NCBI RefSeq assembly: GCF_042682685.1
Contig: NZ_JBHUHX010000002.1
Coordinates: 43,762 to 107,761, forward strand
Direction: 5' to 3'
DNA length: 64,000 nt
Source of the DNA: Imhoffiella fuscus
Lineage (GTDB): Bacteria > Pseudomonadota > Gammaproteobacteria > Chromatiales > Chromatiaceae
The stretch's first letter is position 1; every line of letters starts with the position of its first letter. Position numbers and translations under genes: made by a program. The notes under the pieces were generated by a model, which was not told the DNA's origin, ran no database searches, and saw only the letters and a list, made by a program, of their open reading frames with translations. Shown piece after piece: positions 7,460-23,379 of the stretch.

Positions 7460-9241
7460 ATGTCGCTATCACGACGGGATTTCATGCGTCTCTTGGGCCT
7501 GGCCGGCGCGGCCGGGATGCTGCCCGGTGGCGCCTTCGCCGCTAAACGTCTTCCCACCGATCTCTACGAGACGCCCAAGTTCGGAAACCTGCGCCTGCTT
7601 CACATCACGGATACGCACGCCCAGCTGAATCCGATCTATTTCCGCGAGCCCAACGTCAACATCGGGATCGGCGACGCGCTTGGCAAGGCGCCTCATCTGG
7701 TCGGACGGGCGCTGTTGGAGCACTTCGGTATTGCGCCGGGCGGGATCGAGGCGCATGCGCTGACCTATTTGGATTTCGCCAAGGGTGCGGAGCAATTCGG
7801 CGCCGTTGGTGGATTCGCGCATCTCAAGACGCTGATCGAGCGTTTGCGCGCCGAGGCTGGGGACGGCAACAGTCTGCTGCTCGATGGCGGCGATACCTGG
7901 CAGGGATCGGCGACGGCCTATTGGACGCGCGGCATGGACATGGTCGGCGCCTGCAATCTGCTCGGCGTCGACGTCATGACCGGGCATTGGGAGTTCACCT
8001 ATCGCGATGTCGAGGTCATCCGCAATATCGGCGCCTTCAAGGGCGATTTCGTCGCCCAGAACGTCAAGGTTCGCGAGGAGGCCCTGTTCGACTACAAGTT
8101 CGAGGACTTCGCCGGTTTCGACGAAGACATGGGCTTGGCCTTCCGGCCCTACAGCATCAAGGAGATCGGCGGCGTGAAGGTGGCCGTGGTGGGGCAGGCG
8201 TTTCCCTATACCCCGATCGCCAATCCGCAGCGCTTCATCCCCGACTGGACCTTCGGGATCCAGGACGGGCGGATGCAGGAGATCGTCGACCAGGTGCGTG
8301 AGGAGGAGAAACCGGCCCTGGTAGTCGTCCTATCGCACAACGGCATGGACGTCGATCTCAAGATGGCCTCGCGGGTGACCGGGATCGACGTCATCTTTGG
8401 CGGACACACGCACGATGGCGTGCCGACGCCGACCATCGTCGCCAATGCCAGCGGCAAGACCCTGGTCACCAACGCCGGCTCCAACGGCAAGTTCGTCGGG
8501 GTCATGGATCTCGACGTCAAGGACGGTAGGCTGCACGATTACCGCTATCGTCTGCTGCCGGTGTTTTCGAATCTCCTCAAGCCCGATCCGGCCATGGCGG
8601 ATTACATCGCCGGGGTGCGCGCGCCCTACAAGGCGAAGCTAGAAGAGAAATTGGCCGTGGCCGAGAAGACCCTCTACCGGCGCGGCAATTTCAACGGCAC
8701 CTTCGATCAGGTGATCTGCGATGCCCTGCGCAAGGTCCATGACGCCCAGATCAGTCTCTCTCCCGGATTCCGCTGGGGCACCACGGTGCTTCCGGGGCAG
8801 GCGATCACCATGGACAACGTCATGGATCAGACCTGCATCACCTATCCCGAGACCTATCGGCGCGAGATGACGGGGGCGGACCTGAAGGCGATCCTCGAAG
8901 ACGTCTGCGACAACCTCTTCAATCCCGACCCCTATGTTCAGCAGGGTGGCGACATGGTGCGGGTGGGGGGAATGAACTATGTCTGCGATCCGACCGAGGC
9001 CATCGGTCAGCGCATCCAGGATATGAGTCTCGACGATGGGACCCGGATCGAGCCGGACAAGACCTATGTGGTCGCGGGTTGGGCGACGGTCGGCAGCCAG
9101 TCTCCGGGTGAGCCGATCTGGGAGACGGTCGCGACCTATCTACGCGATATCAAAACGGTCAAGATCGAGCGTCTGAATACGCCCAAGCTCAAGAACGTCG
9201 CTGGGAATCCCGGTCTGGCCGATTACCCTGCGCTCGTTTGA
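7460..9241 (+). CDS. soxB: SoxB, manganese-dependent sulfate thiol hydrolase
   Basis: SoxB hydrolyses the terminal sulfonate from SoxY-bound thiosulfate and releases sulfate in the periplasm. The 593-residue precursor starts with a Tat signal (SRRDFMRLLGLAG), as expected for a protein folded with its metals. Metallophosphatase motifs are present: HITDTHAQ near residue 50, DGGDTWQG near 143, the SoxB signature GHWEFTY near 175, and FGGHTHDG near 313. A 5'-nucleotidase-type C-terminal domain follows. The ATG at 7460 is set by GAGGAGGAA ten bases upstream and by the Tat motif. soxY, soxZ, soxC and soxD are not in the window. Lack of soxCD would fit storage of sulfane sulfur, but this window cannot prove it. 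Confidence 0.97.
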   Translation: MSLSRRDFMRLLGLAGAAGMLPGGAFAAKRLPTDLYETPKFGNLRLLHITDTHAQLNPIYFREPNVNIGIGDALGKAPHLVGRALLEHFGIAPGGIEAHALTYLDFAKGAEQFGAVGGFAHLKTLIERLRAEAGDGNSLLLDGGDTWQGSATAYWTRGMDMVGACNLLGVDVMTGHWEFTYRDVEVIRNIGAFKGDFVAQNVKVREEALFDYKFEDFAGFDEDMGLAFRPYSIKEIGGVKVAVVGQAFPYTPIANPQRFIPDWTFGIQDGRMQEIVDQVREEEKPALVVVLSHNGMDVDLKMASRVTGIDVIFGGHTHDGVPTPTIVANASGKTLVTNAGSNGKFVGVMDLDVKDGRLHDYRYRLLPVFSNLLKPDPAMADYIAGVRAPYKAKLEEKLAVAEKTLYRRGNFNGTFDQVICDALRKVHDAQISLSPGFRWGTTVLPGQAITMDNVMDQTCITYPETYRREMTGADLKAILEDVCDNLFNPDPYVQQGGDMVRVGGMNYVCDPTEAIGQRIQDMSLDDGTRIEPDKTYVVAGWATVGSQSPGEPIWETVATYLRDIKTVKIERLNTPKLKNVAGNPGLADYPALV

Positions 9242-9247
9242 GTGGCG

Positions 9248-9271
9248 AAAAAACGGGGCCAATGGCCCCGT
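9248..9271 (-). terminator. Intrinsic terminator of actP
   Basis: On the minus strand an 8-bp GC stem (ACGGGGCC/GGCCCCGT) is followed by six T residues. It lies in the short gap between convergent soxB and actP and is oriented to end the DUF485-actP transcript. The plus-strand side lacks a T-run. Confidence 0.8.
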
Positions 9272-9332
9272 GCGTCTAGCATGCCGCCCGAGGAACATCC
9301 CTGTTCCTGCGCGACGGCTGTCATGCAATACC

Positions 9333-11051
9333 TCAGTGGCTGGCGGCGCCCTCCGCGCCGATGCCGGTTTCGCAGCGGATCTTCTGGGCGTCGAAGGCGC
9401 CCCGATCCAGCTTGGCTCGCTCCGAGTTGTCCAAGAGCGAGACCAGCCAGATGAAGAAGAAGGCCAGCGGCATGGAGATGATCGCCGGGTTGTTCAGGCC
9501 GATCAGGCCAACCGCGATCTCCTTGCCGTCGACCATGGCCGTGTGCCCCAGTACGTCGCCCCAGACCGCCTTCGACAGGATGGTCAGCACCACGGCGCTG
9601 ATCAGACCCACGAGTCCGCCGACGACCGCTCCGCGAGTGGTCATCTTGCCCCAGAAGATCGAGGTGATGAGGACCGGGAAGTTGGCGCTTGCCGCGATGG
9701 CGAAGGCCAGACCTACCATGAAGGCCACGTTCTGGGTCTCGAAGGCGATACCCAGGCCGATGGCCACCAGACCCAGTGCGAAGGTGGCGAACTTGGAGAC
9801 GCGGATCTCGGTGGCCTCGTTGCTGCGTCCGCGTGCGATGACGCTGGCGTAGAGGTCGTGCGAGATGGCGGAGGCGCCCGCCAGGGTCAGACCGGAGACC
9901 ACCGCGAGGATGGTGGCGAAGGCGACGGCCGAGATGAAGCCGAGGAAGAGGTTGCCGCCGACGGCCTCGGCCAAGCGGATAGCGACCATGTTGGTGCCGC
10001 CGCTGACGCCCTTGACGTCGACGATCGAGCCATCGACCAGCGCGCCTGGCTTGAAGAACTCGGGGTGCTGGGTCAGCAGCACGATGGCCGCGAAGCCGAT
10101 GATGAAGGTCAGGATGTAGAAATAGCCGATGAAGCCGGTGGCATAGAAGACCGATTTACGCGCCTCCTTGGCATCCGGCACGGTGAAGAACCGCATCAGG
10201 ATGTGCGGCAGACCGGCGGTACCGAACATGAGCGCAAGCCCCAATGAGATGGCGTTGAGCGGGTCCGTGACCAGGGTGCCTGGACCCATGATGGCATCCC
10301 CCTTGGGATGGACGGCGACGGCCTGACGGAACATCTCTTCGGGCGAGAATCCGAAATAGGCCAGGGAGGCGATGGCCATGAAGGTCGCGCCTGCCAGCAG
10401 CAGCAGCGCCTTGATGATCTGCACCCAAGTGGTGGCGGTCATGCCGCCGAAGATGACATAGACCATCATGAGCACGCCGACTGCGACCACGGCGATCCAA
10501 TACTCCAGACCGAACAGCAGCTGAATCAGCTTGCCGGCACCGACCATTTGGGCGATCAGGTAGAAGGCGACCACGACCAACGAGGAGATGGCCGCCATGC
10601 TGCGGATCGGGGTCTGTCCGAAGCGGTAGGAGCTGACGTCGGCGAAGGTGAACTTGCCCAGATTGCGGATCTGTTCGGCGATCAGGAACATGATCACCGG
10701 CCAGCCGACCAGGAAGCCGATGGAGTAGATGAGACCGTCGTAGCCGGACGCGAACACCAGGCCGGAGATGCCCAGGAAGGAGGCGGCGGACATGAAGTCG
10801 CCCGCGATGGCGAGACCGTTCTGGAAACCGGTGATGCCGCCGCCGGCGGTGTAGAAGTCCTTGGCGGAACGGGTGCGCTTGGCCGCCCAGTAGGTGATGC
10901 CGAGCGTGCCGGCGACGAATACCAGGAACATGCCGATGGCGGTGTAGTTAGTCGCCTGTCGCTCGACCTCGCCGGTCATGGCCGGCGCGGCCACGAGCAC
11001 GAAGGGCGTCAGCAGCGCCAGCAGCGCGCCCCAGAGTGCGAAACGTTTCAT
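9333..11051 (-). CDS. actP: ActP-type acetate/monocarboxylate:sodium symporter
   Basis: This 572-residue inner-membrane protein belongs to the solute:sodium symporter family and has about 13 hydrophobic helices. Family landmarks include FYTAGGGITG near residue 70, a Gly/Ala-rich AGDFMSAASFLG stretch near residue 85, and SGLTLAGASAISHDLY. It most likely imports acetate or other short monocarboxylates (glycolate, propionate or pyruvate are alternatives). The start ATG overlaps the stop of the DUF485 gene by four bases (ATGA), the arrangement of yjcH-actP in E. coli. It lies one gene away from NifJ, which would feed acetyl-CoA/pyruvate interconversion in photo-assimilation. Confidence 0.92.
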   Translation of the reverse strand: MKRFALWGALLALLTPFVLVAAPAMTGEVERQATNYTAIGMFLVFVAGTLGITYWAAKRTRSAKDFYTAGGGITGFQNGLAIAGDFMSAASFLGISGLVFASGYDGLIYSIGFLVGWPVIMFLIAEQIRNLGKFTFADVSSYRFGQTPIRSMAAISSLVVVAFYLIAQMVGAGKLIQLLFGLEYWIAVVAVGVLMMVYVIFGGMTATTWVQIIKALLLLAGATFMAIASLAYFGFSPEEMFRQAVAVHPKGDAIMGPGTLVTDPLNAISLGLALMFGTAGLPHILMRFFTVPDAKEARKSVFYATGFIGYFYILTFIIGFAAIVLLTQHPEFFKPGALVDGSIVDVKGVSGGTNMVAIRLAEAVGGNLFLGFISAVAFATILAVVSGLTLAGASAISHDLYASVIARGRSNEATEIRVSKFATFALGLVAIGLGIAFETQNVAFMVGLAFAIAASANFPVLITSIFWGKMTTRGAVVGGLVGLISAVVLTILSKAVWGDVLGHTAMVDGKEIAVGLIGLNNPAIISMPLAFFFIWLVSLLDNSERAKLDRGAFDAQKIRCETGIGAEGAASH

Positions 11052-11356
11052 TGCATGTCCTCCCGGATCTCTTTGGTCAGGGCATCGAAGCGGCCGTTGG
11101 CCCGGGCCACGTAGATTCCGGTGAGGGCGAAGGCGGAGAGGATGATGATGATGCCGACGGGGATTCCGATCGTGGTCGTCGCCCCTGCCGCGATCGGCGT
11201 GCCCAGCCAGGAGGGCACGAAGGCGATGACCAAGATGAAGCCGTAGTAGATGGCCAGGATGATGAACGTCAGGTTCCAGGCGAAACACTTGCGTGAGCAC
11301 ACCAGTTCCTGATAGCGCGGATGCGCCTTGATGGCGTCGACCGATTCTTGTTGCAT
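11048..11356 (-). CDS. DUF485 small membrane protein (YjcH-like), partner of ActP
   Basis: This 102-residue protein has two transmembrane helices (about residues 27-50 and 60-85) and a soluble N-terminus with HPRYQELV followed by a short basic stretch, the DUF485 pattern. Genes of this family are usually found directly before actP-type symporters and are thought to be an accessory subunit, though the biochemical role is not settled. The stop overlaps the actP start by four bases, so translation is coupled. Confidence 0.9.
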   Translation of the reverse strand: MQQESVDAIKAHPRYQELVCSRKCFAWNLTFIILAIYYGFILVIAFVPSWLGTPIAAGATTTIGIPVGIIIILSAFALTGIYVARANGRFDALTKEIREDMQ

Positions 11357-11677
11357 GGGCTTCCTACTTTTGCGTTGGAATTGTTATGTGAGAGTCGGGC
11401 AGCACGGATCGGCCTCTAGAGTGCGGAGGCTGGTACGGGATTTCCCGTTGGTCGGAACGCGCGCAAAATGCTACCCGCCTGCTCGTTGGGCGAGCGCGGT
11501 GCCTCTCGTTATTGCTTTAGTGATGTGTGCGCGCGAGTTGGGGCGCGCCGATTCTGTTGGTCTGGGATGACAATCGTCAATCAAAGGATGATTGAATATA
11601 TCAATCCCTTGGATTGGCGAGGTCCTGAGGCGGGGGGCGCGGACTGCTCTCCGCGCCCCTTCGGTGGGATGAGGGTG
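11357..11677. promoter_or_regulatory. Gap upstream of DUF485-actP and downstream of the DHOD-like gene
   Basis: No gene is seen in this 321-bp region. On the minus strand TTGACG (11575-11580) and CAGAAT (11551-11556) are separated by 18 bp and could form the promoter for DUF485-actP, which would give a leader of roughly 190 nt. The stretch next to the DHOD-like gene holds the hairpin listed separately at 11634-11659. Confidence 0.35.
11634..11659 (-). terminator. GC-rich 10-bp hairpin after the DHOD-like gene
   Basis: A perfect 10-bp stem (GGGGCGCGGA/TCCGCGCCCC) with a 6-nt loop begins 18 bases past the stop codon of the DHOD-like gene. No T-run follows on the minus strand, so it may act as a Rho-assisted or 3'-protecting structure rather than a strong intrinsic terminator. 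Confidence 0.4.
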
Positions 11678-12694
11678 TCAGACTCGAACGCCGGCCGCCG
11701 GGCTGTAGCTGTCGAGTACGTTGAGATAATTGGCGCGTTCGAACTCCGCTGGATTGGGGACCGAGAGCGCGCTCACGCGTCCACGGAAATCCTCGACCGA
11801 CTCGAATCCCTGCTCTTGCATCCAGTCCGAGATGTCGGCAAGCAGCAGTGCGACATAGCTCGGACCCTTGTCGAGCAGGGCGCTGCAGACGTGTACGACG
11901 TCGGCTCCGGCGAGCAGCAGCTTGATGGCATCCTCGGCGGTATGGATGCCGCCCGTGGCACCCAACGAAAGGCCCTCGATGCGGCCGTGGAGGAGGGCGA
12001 TCCAGCGCATGGCGAGCAGCGATTCGGCCGAGGTCGAGGGCGTGAGTCTGGCCTGTAGTCTGAGGCGGCCGATGTCGATGTCGGGTTGGTAGAAGCGGTT
12101 GAAGAGTGAGACGCCATTGGCGCCTGCGGCTGCGAGTCGCGTGACGAAATTGCCGACCGCGCTGAAGGCCGGTGAGAGCTTCATGTTGATCGGGATGGAG
12201 ATCTGGCCCCGCAGTTCGCGCAGCAGCTTGAGATAGAGCTCCTCGACCTCCGTCCCGGTCCGATCCAATTGGGCCGCGACGTAGTAGACGTTGAGTTCGA
12301 GCGCGTCGGCTCCGGCCTGCTCCAGCTCGATCGCATGCTTGATCCACCCGCTGTCGGTGACCCCGTTGAGACTGGCGATGACAGGGATGTCGAGCGTCTC
12401 TTTGAGCATGCGGATCTGATTCAGATAGCGTTCGAGCCCGTTCTCGAAATCCTGATGGTCGGGCAGGAACCCCGTCGTGCTCTCGGCGAATCCCGTGTCC
12501 TGTTGGTGCAGGAAACGCACCATCGATTCGGACTCGGCCGTGATGGCTTCCTCGAACAGTGAATACATGATGATGGCGGCCGCGCCGCTGTCTTCGAGTT
12601 CGCGCGCGATGTCGAGACTCTTGGTCAGCGGGGAGGCCGAGGGAACCAGCGGGTTCTTGAGTTCCAGTCCGAGGTAGTGGGTCGTGAGGTTCAT
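11678..12694 (-). CDS. Dihydroorotate dehydrogenase-like flavoprotein next to NifJ
   Basis: This 338-residue (beta/alpha)8 barrel resembles class 1 dihydroorotate dehydrogenase. It has NPLVPSASPLTKS at the N-terminus (FMN loop with Lys), IASLNG, a Lys in INMKLSP, and GATGGIHTAEDAIKLLLAGA near the C-terminus (phosphate-binding loop). The orotate-contacting Asn/Ser-Pro motif of true PyrD enzymes is replaced (ELNVYYVAAQ), and the catalytic Cys/Ser loop is not recognisable, so pyrimidine synthesis is not the likely job. Such DHOD-like genes often accompany pyruvate:ferredoxin oxidoreductase, as here (78 bp after nifJ, same strand). This suggests an electron-transfer or redox-accessory role, but no function is established. 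Confidence 0.82.
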   Translation of the reverse strand: MNLTTHYLGLELKNPLVPSASPLTKSLDIARELEDSGAAAIIMYSLFEEAITAESESMVRFLHQQDTGFAESTTGFLPDHQDFENGLERYLNQIRMLKETLDIPVIASLNGVTDSGWIKHAIELEQAGADALELNVYYVAAQLDRTGTEVEELYLKLLRELRGQISIPINMKLSPAFSAVGNFVTRLAAAGANGVSLFNRFYQPDIDIGRLRLQARLTPSTSAESLLAMRWIALLHGRIEGLSLGATGGIHTAEDAIKLLLAGADVVHVCSALLDKGPSYVALLLADISDWMQEQGFESVEDFRGRVSALSVPNPAEFERANYLNVLDSYSPAAGVRV

Positions 12695-12772
12695 GGTCGG
12701 AAACGCCTCGTTTACGAAACGGTGGGGGCAATGACGGATCCCTGGCGCGGGATCCGTCTTCGGTCGTCGGGC

Positions 12773-16354
<3,582 letters not shown>

Positions 16355-16665
16355 CGAACTATCCGAAAGGTGTGTGGAAAGGGGATGACCGCGACGCGGC
16401 ATTTGCAGCATTGGACTCCGAATCCGTCGAATCGGGTCGGTTGGGTGGGCTGTCGGCATCTCGATGCCGTTCAGCCGTTTCAAGTGTTCCGGATTCCAAT
16501 AATGGGGAACTATAGCCCGAAAGCCTAGGCCATTGTCGGCGTTCCGAGAGTCCCTTTTCGATCAAACGGCCGTGACATGATCCCCGTCATCTGCCTATAG
16601 TGCGGCGCCTTGCGTCCCGAGATCGGCGTTCGGACGCGGGATGAGCAGCTTTGGTGGAGAATGCC
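16355..16665. promoter_or_regulatory. Divergent nifJ/rimI intergenic region with a rimI promoter candidate
   Basis: There is no gene in these 311 bp. On the plus strand GTGACA (16572-16577) and TATAGT (16596-16601) are 18 bp apart and could be a sigma-70-type promoter for rimI, about 60 nt upstream of its ATG. No pair of comparable quality was found for nifJ on the other strand. Confidence 0.4.
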
Positions 16666-17136
16666 ATGTTGACCTTCAGACCCATGTGCGACGATGACCT
16701 TGGCCAGGTTCTCGGGGTGGAGCGCGCGTCCTACGAATTCCCCTGGACCATCGAAACATTTCGGGATTGTCTGCGGGTCGAGTATTCCTGCTGGGTTGGC
16801 GAGGTCGGCTCCGAGATCGTGGCGCATGGGATCATGTCGGTTGCGGTCGGCGAATGTCACGTCTTCAATCTGTGCGTCCATCCGCAGCATCAGCAGCGCG
16901 GCTACGGTCGAGAGATGCTGAACCATCTCATGGGGCTGGCGGTCGGTCAGGGCGCCGAAACCGCGTTTTTGGAGGTGAGGGCATCCAACGTCGGCGCCAA
17001 GGCGCTTTACGCCTCCGAGGGATTCTGCGAGATCGGTCTGCGCCGTCGTTACTATCCGGCGCGCCAGGGGCGCGAGGATGCGACCGTGCTCGCGCGTCAG
17101 TTGATTGGGCTGGATAGCGGGCAGCAGGTCGCCTGA
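16666..17136 (+). CDS. rimI: Ribosomal-protein-alanine N-acetyltransferase (GNAT)
   Basis: This 156-residue GNAT-fold protein would acetylate the N-terminal alanine of ribosomal protein S18. It shows the RimI pattern: FPWTIETFRDCL near residues 26-37, VFNLCVHPQHQQRGYGREML (acetyl-CoA-binding motif Q/RxxGxG/A) near 68-85, and FLEVRASNVGAKALYASEGF near the C-terminus. The ATG at 16666 follows GGTGGAGA. An in-frame TTG at 16651 is less likely. It stands alone, 95 bp before prfC. Confidence 0.93.
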   Translation: MLTFRPMCDDDLGQVLGVERASYEFPWTIETFRDCLRVEYSCWVGEVGSEIVAHGIMSVAVGECHVFNLCVHPQHQQRGYGREMLNHLMGLAVGQGAETAFLEVRASNVGAKALYASEGFCEIGLRRRYYPARQGREDATVLARQLIGLDSGQQVA

Positions 17137-17184
17137 GGTTCGGTGAGCATGCGTGCGGGCCGTGCCTGAGTCGCGGGGATTGGA

Positions 17185-17190
17185 TATAAT
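17185..17190 (+). promoter_or_regulatory. Candidate -10 element for prfC
   Basis: A perfect TATAAT hexamer lies 42 bp before the prfC start, in otherwise GC-rich sequence. The -35 position (around 17162-17167) is poor, so this is only a candidate. Confidence 0.35.
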
Positions 17191-17231
17191 CCGACGATTT
17201 ACCAGCGTAATCGTATCTCCATCCCTGTCCT

Positions 17232-18812
<1,581 letters not shown>

Positions 18813-18931
18813 TTTCAGGCGGGCTCCTCGACCCGCAAAGCGCACAAAAACGCCAATGATCCAAGGGGTTTGCGTGCGCCTCTGCGGTTCCGATTGCTGG
18901 ATTCGGGTTAACTCACCAACGGAGCAAGAGA

Positions 18932-19177
18932 ATGGAAACCGAAGCAGTGGCAGATCTCATTCGCGCCGGCATCCCGGGCGCCGACGTGCGTGTGAGCGGT
19001 GACGACGGCGGTCATTTCGAAGCCATCATCGTCAGCGAGATCTTCGAAGGTATGGCCCCGATCAAGCGCGAGCGCTTGGTGATGGAGGCTGTGCGCGAAC
19101 AGGTCGCGAGCGGCGAGCTGCATGCGTTGTCCGTCAAGGCGCGCACTCCGGCTCAGCAGGCCGCGATTGGGGGCTGA
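18932..19177 (+). CDS. BolA family protein (IbaG/YrbA-like)
   Basis: This 81-residue BolA-fold protein of the IbaG/YrbA subgroup carries VSGDDGGHFEAIIVSEIFEGM followed by the conserved ERLVMEAVREQV helix and ends in LHALSVKARTP. BolA-like proteins work with monothiol glutaredoxins in iron-sulfur trafficking or regulation. The conserved His in GGHFE is a possible cluster ligand. GGAGCAAGAGA gives the ribosome site. It is usually linked to murA or mla genes but here lies between prfC and a shared terminator with ftsH. Confidence 0.9.
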   Translation: METEAVADLIRAGIPGADVRVSGDDGGHFEAIIVSEIFEGMAPIKRERLVMEAVREQVASGELHALSVKARTPAQQAAIGG

Positions 19178-19242
19178 GCTGTCGGCGCATGATTCATGCG
19201 GTGTGCCTTTTGATTCGGTGCGCCAGGTCCGAATCGGCAAAT

Positions 19243-19278
19243 AAAAAAGCCCCCGCGATGGCGGGGGCTTTATTTTTT
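19243..19278. terminator. Bidirectional terminator between bolA-family gene and ftsH
   Basis: An 8-bp GC stem (GCCCCCGC/GCGGGGGC) with a GATG loop is flanked by A6 on the left and TTTATTTTTT on the right. It can act for both convergent transcripts. Confidence 0.9.
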
Positions 19279-19313
19279 ACTGAGTTGATGTCTCCGATGA
19301 GCGCGGGCGCTCG

Positions 19314-21230
<1,917 letters not shown>

Positions 21231-21373
21231 TCTTAGGGCTATCCTCGTTGACCTGATGCGCAATAGGGTGGTATTGGACGATTCCATACCGCTCTAGTGG
21301 GTATATCAGGGCGGGGTATCGAAATCCAACAGGGCCAGGCGCTCGGCCCTGAGTTGATCGGAGCTTATCAGGT

Positions 21374-22183
21374 TTGCGGACGGATTGGACTCTAGGTTTG
21401 GCTGCCTTGTTCCTGGTTTTTTGGGTTCTTTTGGCGATCTGTGCGCCGCTGCTCGGTCTGGACCCGGATCGGGTGGATTTGACTGCCATCCTGGCGCCTC
21501 CTGGCACCTTCTCTCTGTTGGGTAACGACGACCTGGGTCGACCGGTGCTCGATCGTCTGCTGGCCGGGGCTCGGACCTCGCTGTTGGTAGGGTTCGGCGT
21601 GGTCGCGGTAAGTGCCTCTTTGGGAACTCTGGTCGGTGCCTTTTCGGGATTCGTCGGTGGTTGGCTGGATCTCGTCGTGGCCCGAATCCTGGATCTCTTC
21701 ATGGCCTTTCCCGGCATCCTGCTCGCGATCGCGCTGGCCGGGGTCATGGGGCCGGGGATCGACAACGTCATCTTCGCCCTGGTCGTCGTTGGCTGGGTCG
21801 GTTACGCGCGCTTGGCAAGGGCTCAGGTGCTCGCCCTGGTTCATCGCGATCATGTGACGGCGGCGCGTGCGCTCGGTCGGTCGAGCTGGGCGATCCTGCT
21901 GCGGCACCTGATTCCACTGACGATCGCGCCGCTCATGGTGGAGGCGACCTTCGCCATCTCCGGCGTCGTCATCGCCGAGGCGAGCCTGTCTTTTCTCGGG
22001 CTTGGGGTGCAGCCCCCGGACGCATCCTGGGGAAATATGGTGCGCGACGGCGTCTCCTATCTGCTCGTCGCGCCGCATCTGGTGGTTGCCCCGGGTTTGG
22101 CGATCCTGTTCGTTGTCCTTTCGGTGAACCTTTTCGGGGATGCGCTGCGAGATCGGCTGGACGTGCGCTCGCGACATGTCTGA
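21374..22183 (+). CDS. Orphan DppC/NikC-type ABC transporter permease
   Basis: This 269-residue integral membrane protein belongs to the peptide/nickel ABC permease C subfamily. It has five to six hydrophobic helices, an N-terminal periplasmic segment with LGNDDLGRPVLDRLLAGARTSL, the EAA-type coupling loop ARALGRSSWAILLRHLIP near residue 165, and GVQPPDASWGNMVRDG in the last periplasmic loop. The start is TTG with a weak ribosome site. No DppB-type permease, ATPase or binding protein lies next to it. Either its partners are elsewhere or this is a leftover of a former operon. Confidence 0.82.
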   Translation: MRTDWTLGLAALFLVFWVLLAICAPLLGLDPDRVDLTAILAPPGTFSLLGNDDLGRPVLDRLLAGARTSLLVGFGVVAVSASLGTLVGAFSGFVGGWLDLVVARILDLFMAFPGILLAIALAGVMGPGIDNVIFALVVVGWVGYARLARAQVLALVHRDHVTAARALGRSSWAILLRHLIPLTIAPLMVEATFAISGVVIAEASLSFLGLGVQPPDASWGNMVRDGVSYLLVAPHLVVAPGLAILFVVLSVNLFGDALRDRLDVRSRHV

Positions 22184-22302
22184 CCCTGTGGTAAAAGTGG
22201 GTCGTATGAATCGTCGGTCTATCTGTGTCTTCATGTTGCTAGTTTCGGTGTCTGTTTCGCCCTTTCCGTCCGCTTCATTCCCTTTAACCGGGAGGCTTTG
22301 AG

Positions 22303-23379
22303 ATGTCGCTCGGTCCCATCATGGTCGATCTGGCCGGAACTCGACTGTCCGAGGAGGACCGCGAGCTCCTGCGGCATACCTCGGTTGGCGGTGTCATCCT
22401 CTTCTCGCGCAACTACGAATCGCCCGCTCAGCTCGCCGAGCTGACTGCGGCCATTCATGCGCTTCGTGACCCTCGATTGCTGATCGGCGTCGATCAGGAA
22501 GGCGGGCGCGTGCAGCGGTTTCGCGAGGGCTTCACGCGCCTGCCGCCTGCGGGGCGTTTCGGGCGGTTCTATGCGACCGATCCCGCGAAGGCTCGCAGGG
22601 CCTGCGAAGCGATTGGCTGGTTGATGGCTGCCGAGCTGCGTTCGCTCGGGGTGGATTTCAGCTTTGCCCCGGTGCTGGACCTGGATCGTCAGATCAGCCA
22701 AGTCATTGGCGATCGCGGTTTCGGGGCGCATGAGCAGCAGGTGTCGGAATTGACGGCGGCCTGGGTCGAGGGCGTCCGGCAGGCGGGGATGGCGGCGGTC
22801 GGCAAGCATTTTCCTGGGCACGGCGGCGTGATCGCGGATTCCCACCTGGAGCTGCCAACGGACGAGCGGACCTTCGCCGACCTTGAGATGGAGGATCTGG
22901 TGCCCTTCCAGCGTCTGATCGACCGGGGGCTGGAGGCGATCATGCCGGCGCATGTGGTCTATCCGCGAATCGCGCCAGAGCCCGCCGGTTTTTCGGCGCG
23001 CTGGCTGAAGGATATCCTGCGCGAGCGAATGGGGTTCCAAGGCGTCATCTTCAGCGATGACCTCAACATGGCCGCAGCGGGTGCGGGCGGCGATTATCCT
23101 GAGCGAGCACAGGCTGCAGCCGAGGCGGGTTGCGATATGCTGCTCATCTGCAACAATCGCCCGGCCGCGCAGGATATCGTCGAGTCTTTTGGGGATCGAC
23201 GGGATCCGGCCTCGCATCTGCGTCTGCTGCGCATGCATGGACGTGGTCGGTTGGATGCGGCGCAATTACACGAACAGCCCGAATGGCAGCGCGCGCTGCG
23301 CCATGTCGCCGAATTGGAGGAGCTCGAGACGCTCCCGCTCGGGTTGACTGACCCTACAGATCCGGAGAACGCTGGATGA
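22303..23379 (+). CDS. nagZ: Beta-N-acetylhexosaminidase, peptidoglycan recycling
   Basis: NagZ is a cytoplasmic glycoside hydrolase family 3 enzyme that removes GlcNAc from 1,6-anhydro-muropeptides. The 358-residue product carries GVDQEGGRVQRFREGFTRLP near residue 65, DFSFAPVLDLD near 118, the catalytic-loop KHFPGHGG near 168 (general acid His/Asp dyad) and the nucleophile Asp in VIFSDDLNM near 250. The GGGAGG ribosome site is nine bases from ATG. The stop overlaps the start of the next gene by ATGA, so the two are translationally coupled. Confidence 0.96.
   Translation: MSLGPIMVDLAGTRLSEEDRELLRHTSVGGVILFSRNYESPAQLAELTAAIHALRDPRLLIGVDQEGGRVQRFREGFTRLPPAGRFGRFYATDPAKARRACEAIGWLMAAELRSLGVDFSFAPVLDLDRQISQVIGDRGFGAHEQQVSELTAAWVEGVRQAGMAAVGKHFPGHGGVIADSHLELPTDERTFADLEMEDLVPFQRLIDRGLEAIMPAHVVYPRIAPEPAGFSARWLKDILRERMGFQGVIFSDDLNMAAAGAGGDYPERAQAAAEAGCDMLLICNNRPAAQDIVESFGDRRDPASHLRLLRMHGRGRLDAAQLHEQPEWQRALRHVAELEELETLPLGLTDPTDPENAG

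Noticed and set aside
11678..12694. Authentic pyrD
   Set aside because: The orotate-contact motif and catalytic loop are not recognisable, and the gene is paired with nifJ.
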